From contig JADNRX010000375.1 in the NCBI GenBank assembly GCA_015501595.1, positions 1-52,158 of the forward strand: a stretch of DNA of 52,158 nucleotides, read 5' to 3'. A program made the position numbers and the translations under genes. The stretch's first letter is position 1. The number at the start of each line of letters is the position of its first letter. Under the pieces are notes generated by a model. The model searched no databases. It saw only the letters and a list, made by a program, of their open reading frames with translations, and was not told where the DNA came from. This document shows positions 11,861 through 23,599 of this stretch, in pieces. The stretch is from Hymenopellis radicata (lineage: Eukaryota > Basidiomycota > Agaricomycetes > Agaricales > Physalacriaceae).

Positions 11861-11871
11861 TAGAATATGAG

Positions 11872-12429
11872 TATGCTGTGTTAGCAGAACGCGACATATA
11901 ACCAACTCTTTCCAAGTCCAGCAACCTTGAAACTGGTAAAATATTTCAGCGACTATAACGAGCAAAAGGCGTACGAACTTACAGCATCTTAATTGCAGCG
12001 ATAAATCGAGACAGAAGTAATTTTCGGTTGCAATACAATTCGTGACGCCGCTGTTTCCGTCTGACTTTACTGCGGCTACAATGTACCGTTATAAACGCAG
12101 CGAAAGTGGCGTCCAGTCCGCGATTTGGTACCCGAAAGTTCAACCGGACACTGGGAGAGAAAGGACATGGTTCCAACACGTCCGCGGCAGTTACAATCTC
12201 CAGTTGGGGTTTGAGAATTTAACACGCAATGCTTTAATGAGGAGTCTTTCATTCGAGAGCCAGTACGAGTCTGAAGAGCACACGAATGGAATCCAAGGGG
12301 AAGGCGATGTGGTACGAGTTGAAGAGCCAGCGGCTCCTCCGGACCGGCGGAATCTCAACTTTTATGATGGTGACACTGATCGCTTGATCGTGAAAAAAAC
12401 TATTATCACCTCAAGACCGACGACGAGCA
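11872..12429. other. Promoter side of the eL30 gene
   Basis: No gene seen. The stretch separates the MITE from the start of the ribosomal protein gene. A pyrimidine-poor AT-rich part (11930-12060) is followed by the probable 5' UTR. Confidence 0.4.
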
Positions 12430-12911
12430 ATGGCCCCCTCTAAAAAATCCAAGGCAACCAAATCCACCGAGTCCATCTCCGCCAGGCTCGCGCTCGTCGT
12501 CAAGTCGGGCAAATACACCCTCGGCTACAAGTCTGCCCTCAAGCAGATGCGCAGCGGAAAAGGTATGTATTCTTCGCCAACTCTCCCCCGGGGACTGGAG
12601 CGTGAGGCTGAGAAGGTCCCTTGAGCTGACGCCCGATCCTTCTAGCCAAATTGGTGCTGATCGCTGGTAACTGCCCGCCTCTGCGCAAGTCGGAGCTGGA
12701 GTACTATGCCATGCTTTCAAAAACCACTGTGCACCACTTTTCGGGCACTAATGTCGCTCTGGGCACCGCCGCTGGTAAACTCTTCCGTGTTGGGTAAGCA
12801 TCTAAACCTCATATTCGCTGCGCAGCCATCTCACCCAATCGCAGAGTGATGACCGTTTCCGACCAAGGAGACTCTGATCTTCTTACTTTTGCTGAGGGCA
12901 ACACTGCGTAA
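12430..12911 (+). CDS. rpl30: 60S ribosomal protein eL30
   Basis: A component of the large cytosolic ribosomal subunit. Exons 12430-12562, 12646-12793 and 12845-12911 join in phase to 115 residues, the normal size of eL30. It starts [20 protein letters not shown] and contains the family signatures [32 protein letters not shown] and [19 protein letters not shown], then ends SDSDLL-type acidic residues and TFAEGNTA. The introns have GTATGT/CTAG and GTAAGC/GCAG borders. It sits 200 bp from the inner edge of IR1 and is intact, so the inverted duplication did not disturb it. Confidence 0.97.
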
Positions 12912-13118
12912 CGGATTCATTAAGATTACGTTCCTGTAAACATGTTCGTCCATACGGATTTCTGTTCTCACTACAGTCCTATGCGTTCGGTATCATGTAT
13001 ACATGTATAGTCAGCATCTTACCTTGGAAGGCAACACTTCTGGAGTCGGCAAGATATCACAGTAGCAAGCCTTGCTATCTCATGTGTTCCTTCATCGTTC
13101 GTCAGTTACTTCGAAAGA

Positions 13119-14946
13119 CCGACGGCGCGCAGCGCGATTAGCGTGGCGAGACGGGTAGATATGTCTGTTTAGTACAAAGTAGATTGATCTCTGTCTACCT
13201 ATGAGTTTCTAAGACAAGAAGATACGGCATCAAGACCGAACGACGATTGCGTCGGAGAAGGTGAGGACCGCTCGGGCAGATTCCAGAGCGGTTGTGCGGA
13301 TCGGCTGTCCTGCCAGACCGTCACACATCCAACTTGTTCAGAAGGGAGCGAGAAAGTACGACTGCCTAAACCTGTGGTAAGCCTGAAGAGACCAGACCAG
13401 TCTTTGAGTATTGAGTTATCCATCCAATACATAGATTACGAACACAAAATGCTTGCAGTCGTCGGTCCTATTGATATTGACGGCTTTCTACAGAGGACAC
13501 CTGAAGGACGCCTCGCAACCACAAAACAACGCAATCTTGGATGCCTGCCTACACGATGGCTTGACAGACGCGACGCACCGAAGTCAATTGGGCCTCACAA
13601 CTGAACCTCACATCAAAGAAATCCACGAAAATTAAGTGTATTAGGTTCCCATCAGGAAAAGAAATATTTAACTGTAAGACAATCATGCAAGATAGCAGCG
13701 AATGGCCACCAACTCGTCATCCACATTCTCCTGGGAAGGAAGGGTCAGCACGAACGGTAGGAAGTCTAGTAGTAGGAGAAACTACCCACATTACAGCACA
13801 AACCCTTAGACGATGGCAGTGAGGTGGACGCCCAAGAAGACGAAGACACTGCCGAGGTTCAACTTGACGATGACGGAAACGATGACGCTAAGGATCAAGG
13901 GCAAGAGGACAGCGAGCAGGCCAGAGACGAGGCCCAGGACAAGCTGGAGGAGCTCAGCAACGAGGGTCCTAAGAGTACTGTCAATCGCCGCCCAGTATCA
14001 GAATTAAGAAACACCTACAAGAGCTCGCACAACAGCGGGGCAATCAGGTCCAACTCAGCAGAGACAACGACAGAGAGGACAATGTGGACAGCGTTGAAGA
14101 TGAGCTGCACACAGTCAGGGGCTATCGACAAAGACACAAAACAAGGCTTACCGTGATCAAAGTGCAAAGGAGAGCGGCAATATCAACGAGGCCAAGGACA
14201 CCAGTGGCGGAGGTGAGGACGACCTCAAGGGTCTCACCGACGAGGATCTTGACATCGGCAATGGCAACAACGATGATGGCCTCGGCCTCGTGGATGATGG
14301 GGGTGACGATCTCGAGGGTGATGTTGTCGGCGGTGCCGAAAACTGAAGCAACGAATCAGTATGAGGACGTCGAAAGTACTGAGAAGAACAATTAACCAAG
14401 GGGAGCCAGAGTCACCGTGAGGTCAACGGTAAGGTCAGCCACAATGGTGGGGAGCGTCTTGCAGCCGCAGCGGGCTTCGACGTCACGGAGAACGAGTCCG
14501 TTCTCGACGACGGGCGCAGCCTGTACAGAGGCGAAGGCGGCGAGGCCGAGGGCAGCATAGCTGAGGATGGAGCTGAAGGAAGGCATCGTTGTTGAGTAAG
14601 GGATTGTGGGGTAAGAGAATGTGGACGTTAGAGTGTAAAGGGAGAAGGGAGAAGGAATCCGAAGATGGGAAAAAAGTGAGAACACGGTCTAGCTTTTATA
14701 TGATTCTACCCTCCGTCGCGTAGGGGCGTCATGGGCGCGGATTTGAAAATGCCAAAACTATGGCGCGGGCTTGGCCAGCCGCCCGTACAAGTTCAAGGCT
14801 TCTGCCGACATATCTATGACGCGTGTCAATACTCTATTATTGCCTCCGCTCGTTTCGTTCTGGTCACGGCCTCACCCTATTGCCAAATTAATTCCCCAGA
14901 CGGAAATAATTCCGAACACATTTTCGCAAGAGCGCGCGTCGCTGAG
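13119..14946 (-). repeat. Right arm of inverted duplication IR1
   Basis: Reverse complement of 1-1738 or so, slightly longer because of small insertions. It includes the complete secreted-protein gene with its TATA box and about 250 bp beyond. The inner end is the AGACCGAC box at 13119; the outer end is at or after 14946, where the match reaches the window's first base. Confidence 0.9.
13806..14586 (-). CDS. Small secreted hydrophobic protein, intact copy
   Basis: Four exons (14586-14397, 14342-14152, 14104-14019, 13968-13806) join to exactly 209 residues. A signal peptide (MPSFSSILSYAALGLAAFAS, cleavage near VQAAP) is followed by a Cys pair (RCGC), an acidic stretch and then long runs of Leu, Val, Ile and Ala with almost no Lys or Arg, ending VFLGVHLTAIV. 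The extreme hydrophobicity suggests self-assembly or membrane association, but the Cys pattern is not that of a hydrophobin. I do not recognise the family. The twin at 379-1170 is broken. TATA box at 14694-14700. Confidence 0.75.
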
Positions 14947-15660
14947 CCAGAGGCATACAGGAAACCCATACATTGAAGTCTTTATATTTGTTCCCCGCGT
15001 CCATGCAGAACTGAGTGGAGCGCTTTGAAGAACGAGCGGAACTAGAAAAAATTACACAGGGAGAGTAATAAGTATAGCGATCAGGGCGGTTTCGTCTTGT
15101 TCTGTAAGCTAAATTCAACACTTAAATGTCAAGCTTGTCAAGGGAAGAGGAGAGGGAAGAGGAGAGCACAAGATGCAAATGTATGTTGTGGGTTTGGGGG
15201 AGAGGTCGCTTGCGGTGAGGGGTCGAGAGTCGAGACGGTGACAGTCATCAAAGGAAAAGGAAACCGGACGGTCACGTGCCGGGAATCCTGACCACGTTCC
15301 GCTACACGTTCAACGTTCATCCGCTCCGCTCCTCTGGTCAACGTCGAACCCTCTCTGTAGTCTGAAATTCTCTGAATGAAGCCTGTCAGAAAAATGCCAC
15401 ATGAGTACTGTGTATGAAACTAAAACTTTCGCGTCTGCATAAGCGGCGTTACAGTACTTCCGTCACTCTTAGTCCTTCCGCAGCACTTCTTGTCCCCTAT
15501 GGTAGGCTGAAAACGCTTGATCGAAAAGTAAAGCGGGAGGCGCTGTGGAGTAAACGCGAGCGCCGTGTTGAGCATAAGCCTTAGTAACAACGGCGAGCCA
15601 TTACCACCTCCTACAACAAGACAGACGACATCTTCGAAGTCTAGTCCTGCCTCGGTTTTT
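14947..15660. other. Gap between IR1 and IR2, no gene seen
   Basis: A purine-rich run (15130-15230, GGGAAGAGGAGAG type) and scattered short frames without recognisable content. Confidence 0.4.
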
Positions 15661-17060
15661 GTTTTACCTGGGACGTCATGCTGCGGTTGATGGACCGCCC
15701 GCTCGCCCACCAAAGGACACATATTTGATGTTACCGAGACTTACACGGCGTGCTTGCGCCTTCATGTTACGTTACTTCATGTGCGGACGGCCTCATATGT
15801 ATTGATGTCGGAGCGTACAAACAAGCAGGGTCTTGGAGAAATGTGTAGGGAATCAACGGAATTAGGCAAGAATTAGGAGAAGTCAAACACTTACCGTTTA
15901 TTAGCCAAAGATGTCCTTCCATCGGGGAGCACGAAACCTACTCGCCTTAGTTTTGCGCGGTCGCGGAATCCAGTCAGTCGACTGTGGCATGATGACTCCC
16001 TGCAAAGGATGATGATCAGAGGGTCTAGCTAGTATGACTGGAAATTCATACCGCGGCAGCCCACCGGCTACGTGTCAATTCCTTCTCAAGTAACCGAAGA
16101 TTGTATATATTCGCTTTAAACGCCAGATCGAGAAAGTCGCCCACAAGTGGAACAACACCAATGAAAGCGTCTACAACGATGTAGAAAAGCTTCAGGAGGT
16201 CATATGGCTATAAATAATACCAGAGGAACGACGAACGTACCATCAATCCGACGACATGCCATGGTAAGCCAAAAAGCATGCTCAGGAGAACCTGGTAGAG
16301 ACCGAGAAACAAACAGAAGGCGTCTCCAAAAGCAGGAAGAGCCGCGCCGATTACAGAGTCCAATCCGAATTGCATTTCTTCGGGTAGTAATGCCAGAAAG
16401 GGAAACGTTGGGATAAGCCATTCTGAAGATGCATCTAGGAGGAATGCAACTGTTCGGACTACGAGAAGATAACATCTTGGGTCAAGAGACGACGACGTTG
16501 CAGAGTCCTCTTACTGTGGTTGTAGAGATTCTGCGCCTACGGGGCTAGTCTTGAGGAGTTGACTCGTAGAGTGGGTACAATGTTCGACTTACTTCGAGAG
16601 GCGTTTCCGCTGGACACGTCTTCAGCAGCGGAGAGAACCCAGACAACATCGTGACTCACGTCGCCTGTATTTACACGTCCACTGCGCTTGAAATTTCGAA
16701 GAGCTCATCTTATCGTCGTGGAGAGAAGATAACCTTTGCCCAGCTTTGCCAATGTCTCAAAATGGTCGCACCGTCAGCGTCACGTGCCCCCGATCGTGTT
16801 TCTTTTCCGCCTTCATGTTGGCCCGCCCCTGCGCATTTTACCGCGACTTTTACGTGCATTTCGGGAACATCGCACGTCGGACTGATTGCACATACTTGGT
16901 CATCCAAAAAGTCAGCTCTTAACACTCATGGGACTTCGCCGCGGCCCGCGGCTGAGTGCTTAAACAATTCCCTTGTCTTCTGTTATCATCTCTGTCAAGA
17001 AGGCGATTAATGTTGGCTACGCAGACCGCCCTGCCTTGGCTTTTTATCCCCCTCCCCCCC
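15660..17060. repeat. Left arm of inverted duplication IR2
   Basis: Inverted match to about 30420-31605, with a further piece matching 33385-33440 (the GGTCCATCAACCGCAGC box, here at 15670-15705 on the minus strand). It contains a DUF4112 gene on the minus strand and the N-terminal piece of an MBL gene on the plus strand. Compared with the right arm it has about 120 extra bases between 16863 and 16995. Confidence 0.85.
15901..16649 (-). CDS. DUF4112 membrane protein, IR2-left copy
   Basis: The start MLSGFSPLLKTCPAETPLE is followed by a GTAAGT donor. The DUF4112 core reads QFGLDSVIGAALPAFGDAFC, a hydrophobic helix, FGLPWHVVGLM, then after an intron VVDAFIGVVPLVGDFLDLAF and KANIYNLRLLEKELTR. 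The two IG-x-x-P-x-x-GD repeats are the family signature. The C-terminal exon ends KDIFG. These are small integral membrane proteins of unknown function. The exon between the start and the core is uncertain because the frame changes there. Compared with the right-arm copy this one keeps the longer C-terminus, so it is probably the better preserved gene. Confidence 0.75.
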
Positions 17061-17090
17061 ACATCATGAAGGCAGTCACGCCGTGACTTT
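16995..17090 (+). pseudogene. MBL-fold hydrolase, N-terminal fragment (IR2-left)
   Basis: About 30 codons (SVKKAINVGYADRPALAFYP) resemble the N-terminus of the intact MBL gene at 20004 and the fragment at 30155-30470. The frame ends after VTP. It has no metal site and cannot be functional. Confidence 0.5.
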
Positions 17091-17446
17091 TTTGGACTGC
17101 CCGCCATTTTGCAAAGCCTCGTTGACGACGACCTGGCAACTCTCACTTAGCCTCTAAAAATCTGATACTTGGTACGGCCCATTGTTTTCATCTCAAGATG
17201 ACTGCCTCAAACTTTTAGAGCCGCCGGACGCCATTTAGATGTCAAGAAATCGCCGTGAAAATTTTTTGCATACTGAGTGACAACGGTTAATGCAGATCCC
17301 GGCATTCGCCGACGCAAGTAGCCGAAAGCAAGACCGCCGTTCACTGATTCTCATGAATACATCGTCTCCTATATAAGCTTCCGAGATGTCTCATTCGTTT
17401 TCGTACTACTACTACTACATGGGTTTGTTTCTCCCTCCCCGTAATA

Positions 17447-19317
17447 ATGAGGGTTGAACAGACAGTGGGCGCCCTGCTTATTGGCGCTCTGTTAGCGTCT
17501 TTGTGAGTCCACTGGGATCAGTACTTTGTAGTCATGCTGAATTTCCTAGTCTCTCTGGGATGGTTACTCTCCAGGCGATCATTTTTTACAAGACATTTCC
17601 CAAGGATGCGTTGAGGCATAAGATTTTGGTACTTTCCATTTCATTCAACCTCCGGCGCTTGCTAAATGATATGATAGGTTGGAATACTCTGGTCGGTGCC
17701 ACGGCGCGAATATTGGCAGATTTCTAACGCGTCGCGTACATGATAGGGCCCTCAATCTGGCTCACGACGCCTGCGTATGGGCAGGGCTGTGGAATTACAT
17801 CGTGCAGAACTACACGGTGTCGGCTGACAATCAGTTCGACCTCGTTCCTGCGTACGTATGCAATTCAACTTTGATTTTTCTTCGCTAACCCAGAATTTTT
17901 AGACCGATTCCGGTGAGCACATGCCGTAAGGTCTTCAGTGCACCCGACACTAAAACAAATCGCTCAAGATTGGTATCTATCTGACTGTTCGTACATTCGT
18001 CAACCCATGTTTCATCACCTTTACGATTTATCTTTGAAGTCTATCTGCACTTTTTCTGCCCACTGGTGTGTATCGTGCGCCCACCTCCCATGTGGACTTC
18101 ACTGAACCTTTGCCCAGCTTCTGCGCTCATAGGATATACATGCGTACGACTTTCATTCGTGGTTTCGTACTGCGCAATTTACACCCTGTGTTCTAGTATG
18201 TCCGCATCGACGTTGGTCGCTTGTCTTGCCGATTGTGAGCATCCCTGTTCTCAGTTATCGTGCATCGAATGCTCATCTATCTCAAAGCTAGTTCTGGCTG
18301 TTGCGCGTATGGGTAAGTATCCCTTCGTTTCACAGAACCCCTCAACTAAATAAGAGTCTCAATCGTAGCATCTGCGTTCGGTGCGCGTTTTAACTTCGGT
18401 GCTCGTCATGTCATCTAACGCACACGGTCTAGGCACTGCTTCGCAGATGTAACCGACACTCGCTCGCTTGCTGTTAACAACTAACAATACCGTAGGATCA
18501 GACTTGGTTCATTCCAAGCAGTCAAAGATAGATACAATGTACGCTTCGTTATGCCTTCTTCCGATTCCCGATCTCATGGCCTAGAGCTAGTGGATGTTCT
18601 CTCTCGGTCTGGCATTGTCATCGACAATCGACATCCTCATAACCGCAACCTTCCTCAAGTTATTCATTTCCAATCGTTCCAAATGTGTTAGGTTGTTTAA
18701 CCTCATCTCCCCGAACCGAATGGCAGAACGCTGACATTTTCCTTCAGCTTTGAGCCTGTCATCGATTCGCTTATCTTGTACTCTATAGAGACAGGTGCTA
18801 TGACCTGGTACAGTGGTTTCCTCGCCCTTATTTAATCGTTCTGACGCAATGTACAGTGTTACGGCTATATCTGTTTTGATTTGCGTAAGCCGCGTTCCGC
18901 CATGATTGTTCACTCGTCTAACAGTAACACGCAGTGGTTGTGTTTGAACAATAGTCTCGTATTCCTCGGGCTACATTTCACCATTGCGAAGCGTACGCTC
19001 CTCTCTTGCGAGTCTCATACTTCCCACTGATTAGCCGAAATAATAGTGTATGCCAATTCGGTGCTAGCGACCCTTAATATGCGCCACGAACTTCGCAGAT
19101 CACGACAGTCGCCCCAGGCGCCGACTACTGCGGAAGTCGACTTGGGAGTATTCATGGTCAGTCACGGTGCGCACAGTCCCACTAGTACGTTCGATATTAT
19201 GGCCCCGGTATGCCCTTTTCCTGCATCTTTCTGGGAGGTTCCTCACTCATGGTTTAGCGAGCGGCTGCGGCCCCTATACAAGTCAGTATCACGAAAAGTA
19301 TCATCAGGTGTGGGTGA
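17447..19317 (+). CDS. DUF6534 multi-pass membrane protein 1
   Basis: A seven-helix-type membrane protein family of unknown role, very common in Agaricomycetes. Exons in order: VEQTVGALLIGALLASL (helix 1), MVTLQAIIFYKTFPKDALRHKIL, the LNLAHDACVWAGLWNYIVQN box, the AHRIYM box, a WSLVLPI helix and VLAVARM, then WMFSLGLALSSTIDILITAT, DSLILYSIETGAMTW, VTAISVLIC, NNSLVFLGLHFTIAK and finally YANSVLATLNMRHELR, the hallmark end of the domain. A short Ala-rich tail ends at 19317. About eight to ten introns are needed and several borders are tentative. The most probable ATG is 17447. Two further members lie at 28303 and 46769. Confidence 0.7.
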
Positions 19318-20003
19318 AAGGAGGCCTGATTCATTCGCTGTACCAATATCAATCTTTTATCACTGGCTCCTCAAGTGGCTGTTCAATTCAATGGAAACTA
19401 CAATCATGCTGTCTGTTGTAGGCCCATGACCTATGTCTGTGGACGGCGATGGCGTGCTTTTCAAGGTTTTTCAAGTTGGGAAAAGAGAGAGCCCGACACC
19501 CATGTTCACCACAGCGACCGTGACTGTTCGTGCCCACGCACAGACTGTGTACACCCAGCAGACGGCGGTCTACTTTGATCACCGAGGTGGCGTTTGTGTT
19601 AGATTTTGTTAGATTGTATCACGAATGTAGGCGGAGGGAAATTTTAGCCACGGCGTGTTGCCGTGTTGCCGAAGTGCACCAGTCTCTCCTGTGAGTACCC
19701 AAGTTCTTCACCGTAGAATATAATCAATACCCTCGTCAGATCCGTTATCGCTCTCACTCGAGAAGGCGCTGCAAATGTCAGCCCAACAAAACTCTTTCTT
19801 TTCGAGGGGACCTTGTAATATATGCGCCGGCCTGACGTGGGAACGTGTCGCTGGACCAGCGCTGGACTACTTCACGCTCACCTCATCGCCGAGACGACCG
19901 CCTGTTCTGAGTTTCGAGTCCTTTTTGGCAGAGGACAGCGCTCCGTTTCTCCGATCCCTATAAATTGGAATTCAAACGCGCGCGCGCTCCTTGCAAACAG
20001 ACC
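19318..20003. other. Intergenic, no gene seen
   Basis: Short frames only. The last 100 bases, containing CCCTATAAATTGG at about 19957, are the probable promoter of the MBL gene. Confidence 0.4.
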
Positions 20004-21229
20004 ATGGCCATTACGATCCCGCCCTCTGACGTGACAATCTCAGTCAAAGCATGCAACACCGGCTCGACAGAAACCGGTCTCCCCGCAGCGTACTTCCTCG
20101 CGCCCGTCCTCCCAGGCAATGAAATCTTCAGCGCACCGATCTACGCCTACCTCCTCGAGCACCCCTCCGGGAGGAGAATGCTCTTCGACTTGGGGCTGAG
20201 GAGAAACCAGGAGAGTCTTTCTCCCGCTGTTCAGGGCTTGATCAAGTCCTGGAAGGATCATGGATTCCGTGGGCTCGTTTTGAAGAAGGATATTATTGAG
20301 CATCTGGAGTCGGGTGGCTTGAAGCCATCTGATATCGATACGGTCTTTTGGAGGTGAGGCTTTTGACTTTTGGGAGAGAAATACTCACGCTCTGGTTTTA
20401 GCCATACGCACTTGGATCATATCGGTGAGTGGGCGGCGCCGGTTCTCTACTGATAACGTTCGGAGCTCGATGTCTTATTCAGGTGACCTGTCGTTGTTCC
20501 CAGCTACGACGGAGCTGGTCGTTGGTCCCGGATCCGACATGAGGGGATATCCAAGCCATGCCGATGCAGTTCTAGTCGAGGCTGAGTTCAAGTAGGTTGA
20601 CGCCCTTTCTAGAGGAACTGATGAATAATGGTAACGCGAACAGGGACCGCAAGGTAACGGAACTCAAGGACTTCCCATTAAACATCGGTGGTTACGACGC
20701 CCTAGACTATTTCTCTGATGGGAGTTTGTATATCCTTGATTCTCCAGGCGTAAGTGCACTTCACTCCGCCGGGCTCCCCACCTTATAGTAATGGATGGTA
20801 TAGCACTGTCTCGGCCACATGAGCGCCCTCGTTCGAGTGACGCCCACCACATATGTTCTCTTAGGCGGAGACTCCTGTCATCACCCCGGCCACATCCGTC
20901 CCAACGCATTATGCGTCTGTCCAGGACACCACCTCCCTCTCGTCCCTATTGCCAAGCTTGACGAGCCGCCCTTAACGCTGCCGAAAGGTGACTCCGCATA
21001 CCGGGACTGGGATGTCTCAAGCCAGACCCTGAGCAAGCTTCAAGGACTTGACGCTGATCCAAACGTGTTGGTGCTGCTAGCGCATGACAGTACACTTCCG
21101 GGTGTTATTGACGAGTTTCCGAAGGACGTTAATGAGTGGCAGAGGCTTGGGTGGAAAGAGAAGCTGAAATGGGCCTTCTTTGATAAGGACAATGTGGCTT
21201 ATAGGTTCGAAGCTCGCAGTAAAGCCTAA
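20004..21229 (+). CDS. Metallo-beta-lactamase fold hydrolase (lactonase-like)
   Basis: Five exons (20004-20353, 20402-20424, 20483-20591, 20644-20749, 20804-21229) join to 337 residues. The 23-nt second exon encodes the heart of the zinc site: HTHLDH at residues 118-123. Further ligands are His201 (GHCLGH), Asp219 (GGDSCHH) and His290 (LLAHD), the full set for a two-zinc hydrolase of the type that opens lactones. No signal peptide, so it acts in the cytosol. The ATG at 20004 (ACCATGG context) is the first in frame. N-terminal relatives lie broken at 16995 and 30155 in the IR2 arms. The substrate cannot be told. Confidence 0.92.
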
Positions 21230-21369
21230 GGTCAATTTCTATTCTAGAAAACACACGATAACAAGTTCGTGTGAGATGTACAGTACGAGCGGACTCTGTC
21301 AAAGAGACATCAGGGAATCGGCAGCTGGTAGTGCGACTTTGGTGTTCACAAACCCGTTTTCGCCGCCTG

Positions 21370-21545
21370 TAGGGATGTGGCGTTAGTTAATTTCTTGACA
21401 CTGGGGAGATTGTACACGCCATCAACAACAACATCTGTACCATTGAGGTACTGGCCCGCGACTTTGCTACATAGCATTATCACAGCTCGAGCTCGCCACC
21501 CATCGTCATCGCGGTCTCCATATATCCTGAGTTGACGGGTATTCC
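21370..21545 (-). pseudogene. Short-chain dehydrogenase C-terminal remnant
   Basis: On the minus strand, PVNSGYMETAMT (the SDR PGY-x-x-T-x-M type box) is followed by two stop codons. In another frame comes KVAGQYLNGTDVVVDGVYNL, the typical SDR end (YVTG-x-D-x-x-VDGG). Order and spacing fit an SDR, but stops and a frame change break it and no Rossmann start was found upstream. Confidence 0.55.
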
Positions 21546-21998
21546 AAATCTAGCTCATTCCAGCTCATTCCGCTGCACTACAAAGATTCTCGTGAGTGTT
21601 AAGTAGTACGTTTAATAGAGAGGGTTGACGAGAACGTACAGGCTCCCAGAATTGGAACAACAAGATGAAGACAAAGTGTACACCAACGTCACCACCCAAC
21701 CCAAAGTAAATGCTAAAATGTGATCGACCCTCACCGGCGCCACTGATTTCATGTCCGTCGTCAGTGCATAACTCTGAACACTCCCGGTCACTACGGTATT
21801 GGACGTGAACTGAGGCACAGTACCACAAGAGAGGAAGAGCTTGACATTGACGGTTATCCATTCGAAACTTGGAGCATACGCTGGCCGATGGCGGATACGC
21901 AAGACACGGTCGAGTTGATGACTTGGAAACGTGTAGCCTAATGCCCAAGATCAAGTTAGAATTGTTATACATAGTACATGGGACAACTGCTTGCAACT

Positions 21999-23214
21999 TC
22001 ACGCTTTCTTCAGCGGAGGACTCTCAACGCTCACCAGCTCCATCATACCCGCCCCATACCTCGCCCCAGGAATATCCGTCGCCTCTGCCGCCTTCCTTAT
22101 CTCGGCAACCTCTTCCTTGCTGAGCTTGACATTATCAGCACCAACGTTCTCTTCAAGATACTACGATCCAATTAGCATGATATTGAAAAGAACAGTCGAC
22201 GAACGAACCTTAATCCTCTTCGTTCCAGGAATAACCATAACATTTTCTCCCTGCGCCAAGACCCACGCCAATGCTGTCTGCCCTGGCGTCGCCCCATGCC
22301 TCTTCCCCACCTCCCCAATCTTCTCCACGAGCCCCAAGATCTTCGGGAAATTCGCTTCGCCAAACTTGGGAAGTGTGCGCCGGAAGTCGTCTGCTTCAAG
22401 GTCGTTGAGGGATTTGATCTGACCAGTGAGCAGGCCACGGCCAAGCGGGGCGTAGGCAACGACAGTTACGCCCAGCTCGCGGGCGGTGGATAAGAGGTTG
22501 AAAGGCGGCTTTTCGAGGTCGAGCATGAAGGGAGAATACTCGATCTGGAGGGCGGCGATGGGGTGAATGGCGTGTGCGCGGCGGAGGTCTGCAGCGGAGC
22601 ATTCGGACATCCCGAGGTACTTGACTTTGCCTTCCCTAAAATTGAGACATTAAGATAAAGGACACGGCGGACAAGAAGAAGCAAGTCTTACTTGACCAAT
22701 TCCGCCATAGCACCGATAGTCACCTCAATGGGAACCTTGGTATCCACTCTGTGTTGGTAGTACAAGTCGATGTAATCCACGCCCAGGCGTGCAAGCGATT
22801 TCTTGAATTGTTGATTCACGTATTCGGGATCGCCTCGTCCACCGGTCGTACTGTACCCGAATTTGGTAGCGAGGAAGATCGAGGAGCGCTTCTCTGGGTT
22901 GGCTTTGAACCTACATATAATGAGGCAAAGACTGTAGAAATTTGTGGAAAGTGGGCATACCATTTTCCCATGAGATCTTCGTTGTCCCCATAAACATCGG
23001 CCGTGTCCCATAACGTGGATCCCTTTTCGTACGCGGCGTCAAGGACCTGATGAATGCAGTTAGTATAATATCAGCTGAAGGAAAATTAGCGCACATTTAG
23101 TCGTTCTTCGTCAGTCCCGACGGCGCCATAGACAGCGCTGAGCCCCATCGCACCGAACCCAATAGCCGGCACAGTTGCGTCCCCGATTTTACGTTGAGTG
23201 CTGAGAGTCTTCAT
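21999..23214 (-). CDS. Aldo/keto reductase
   Basis: Five exons (23214-23095, 23046-22961, 22910-22692, 22635-22209, 22160-21999) join to 337 residues, the usual length. It reduces aldehydes or ketones with NADPH in the cytosol. The catalytic tetrad is in place: Asp54 and Tyr59 (DTADVYG), Lys85 (ATKFG) and His122 (YYQHRVD). The (beta/alpha)8 markers [24 protein letters not shown] and [10 protein letters not shown] follow, and the Asn/Ser-rich cofactor loop region is near the end. It resembles the pyridoxal-reductase/YakC-like group of fungal AKRs. The start [21 protein letters not shown] is the family start. The intact state contrasts with the broken SDR and NmrA genes on either side. Confidence 0.95.
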
Positions 23215-23590
23215 GTCGTGATAGCGAACAGATAAACCTCGATGTGGGAATTTATATGACTTGAGTGTCAATTGACAACACTTCTTATTGTCAGCGCGCA
23301 GCGCTGACCAAACTGTACATAATTCCCGCCTGTCTCGTTGAATAAAGCATTGGCCTGTCTAAGACCGGGTACCACGGGGATGTAGAAATGACGTGCATGT
23401 CGCAGACGCACAACAGTTTGGCAGACCGTCAGACGCGGAACGTACAGCTAGTTCGTTAATGAAGGTACACTTAAGGTTACAAATTTTGAGAACGGAAATC
23501 ACTTTTCTCTCACAAGTTGTTGTCCAAATTCCTTGACGAATGTTCGAATACTATTTCCAAGACGGCCAGCTTCAAAGCCAAAACGTGGGC
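23215..23590. other. Upstream of the AKR gene, no gene seen
   Basis: Promoter-side DNA; GCGCAGCGCTG palindromic motif at about 23295. No protein-like frame. Confidence 0.35.
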
Positions 23591-23599
23591 GGCTTATCA

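Noticed and set aside
12406..12720. Minus-strand frame over eL30
   Set aside because: Antisense shadow of the eL30 exons.
17403..17419. Short TAC/ACT trinucleotide tract
   Set aside because: Ordinary microsatellite in a promoter region, too short to interpret.
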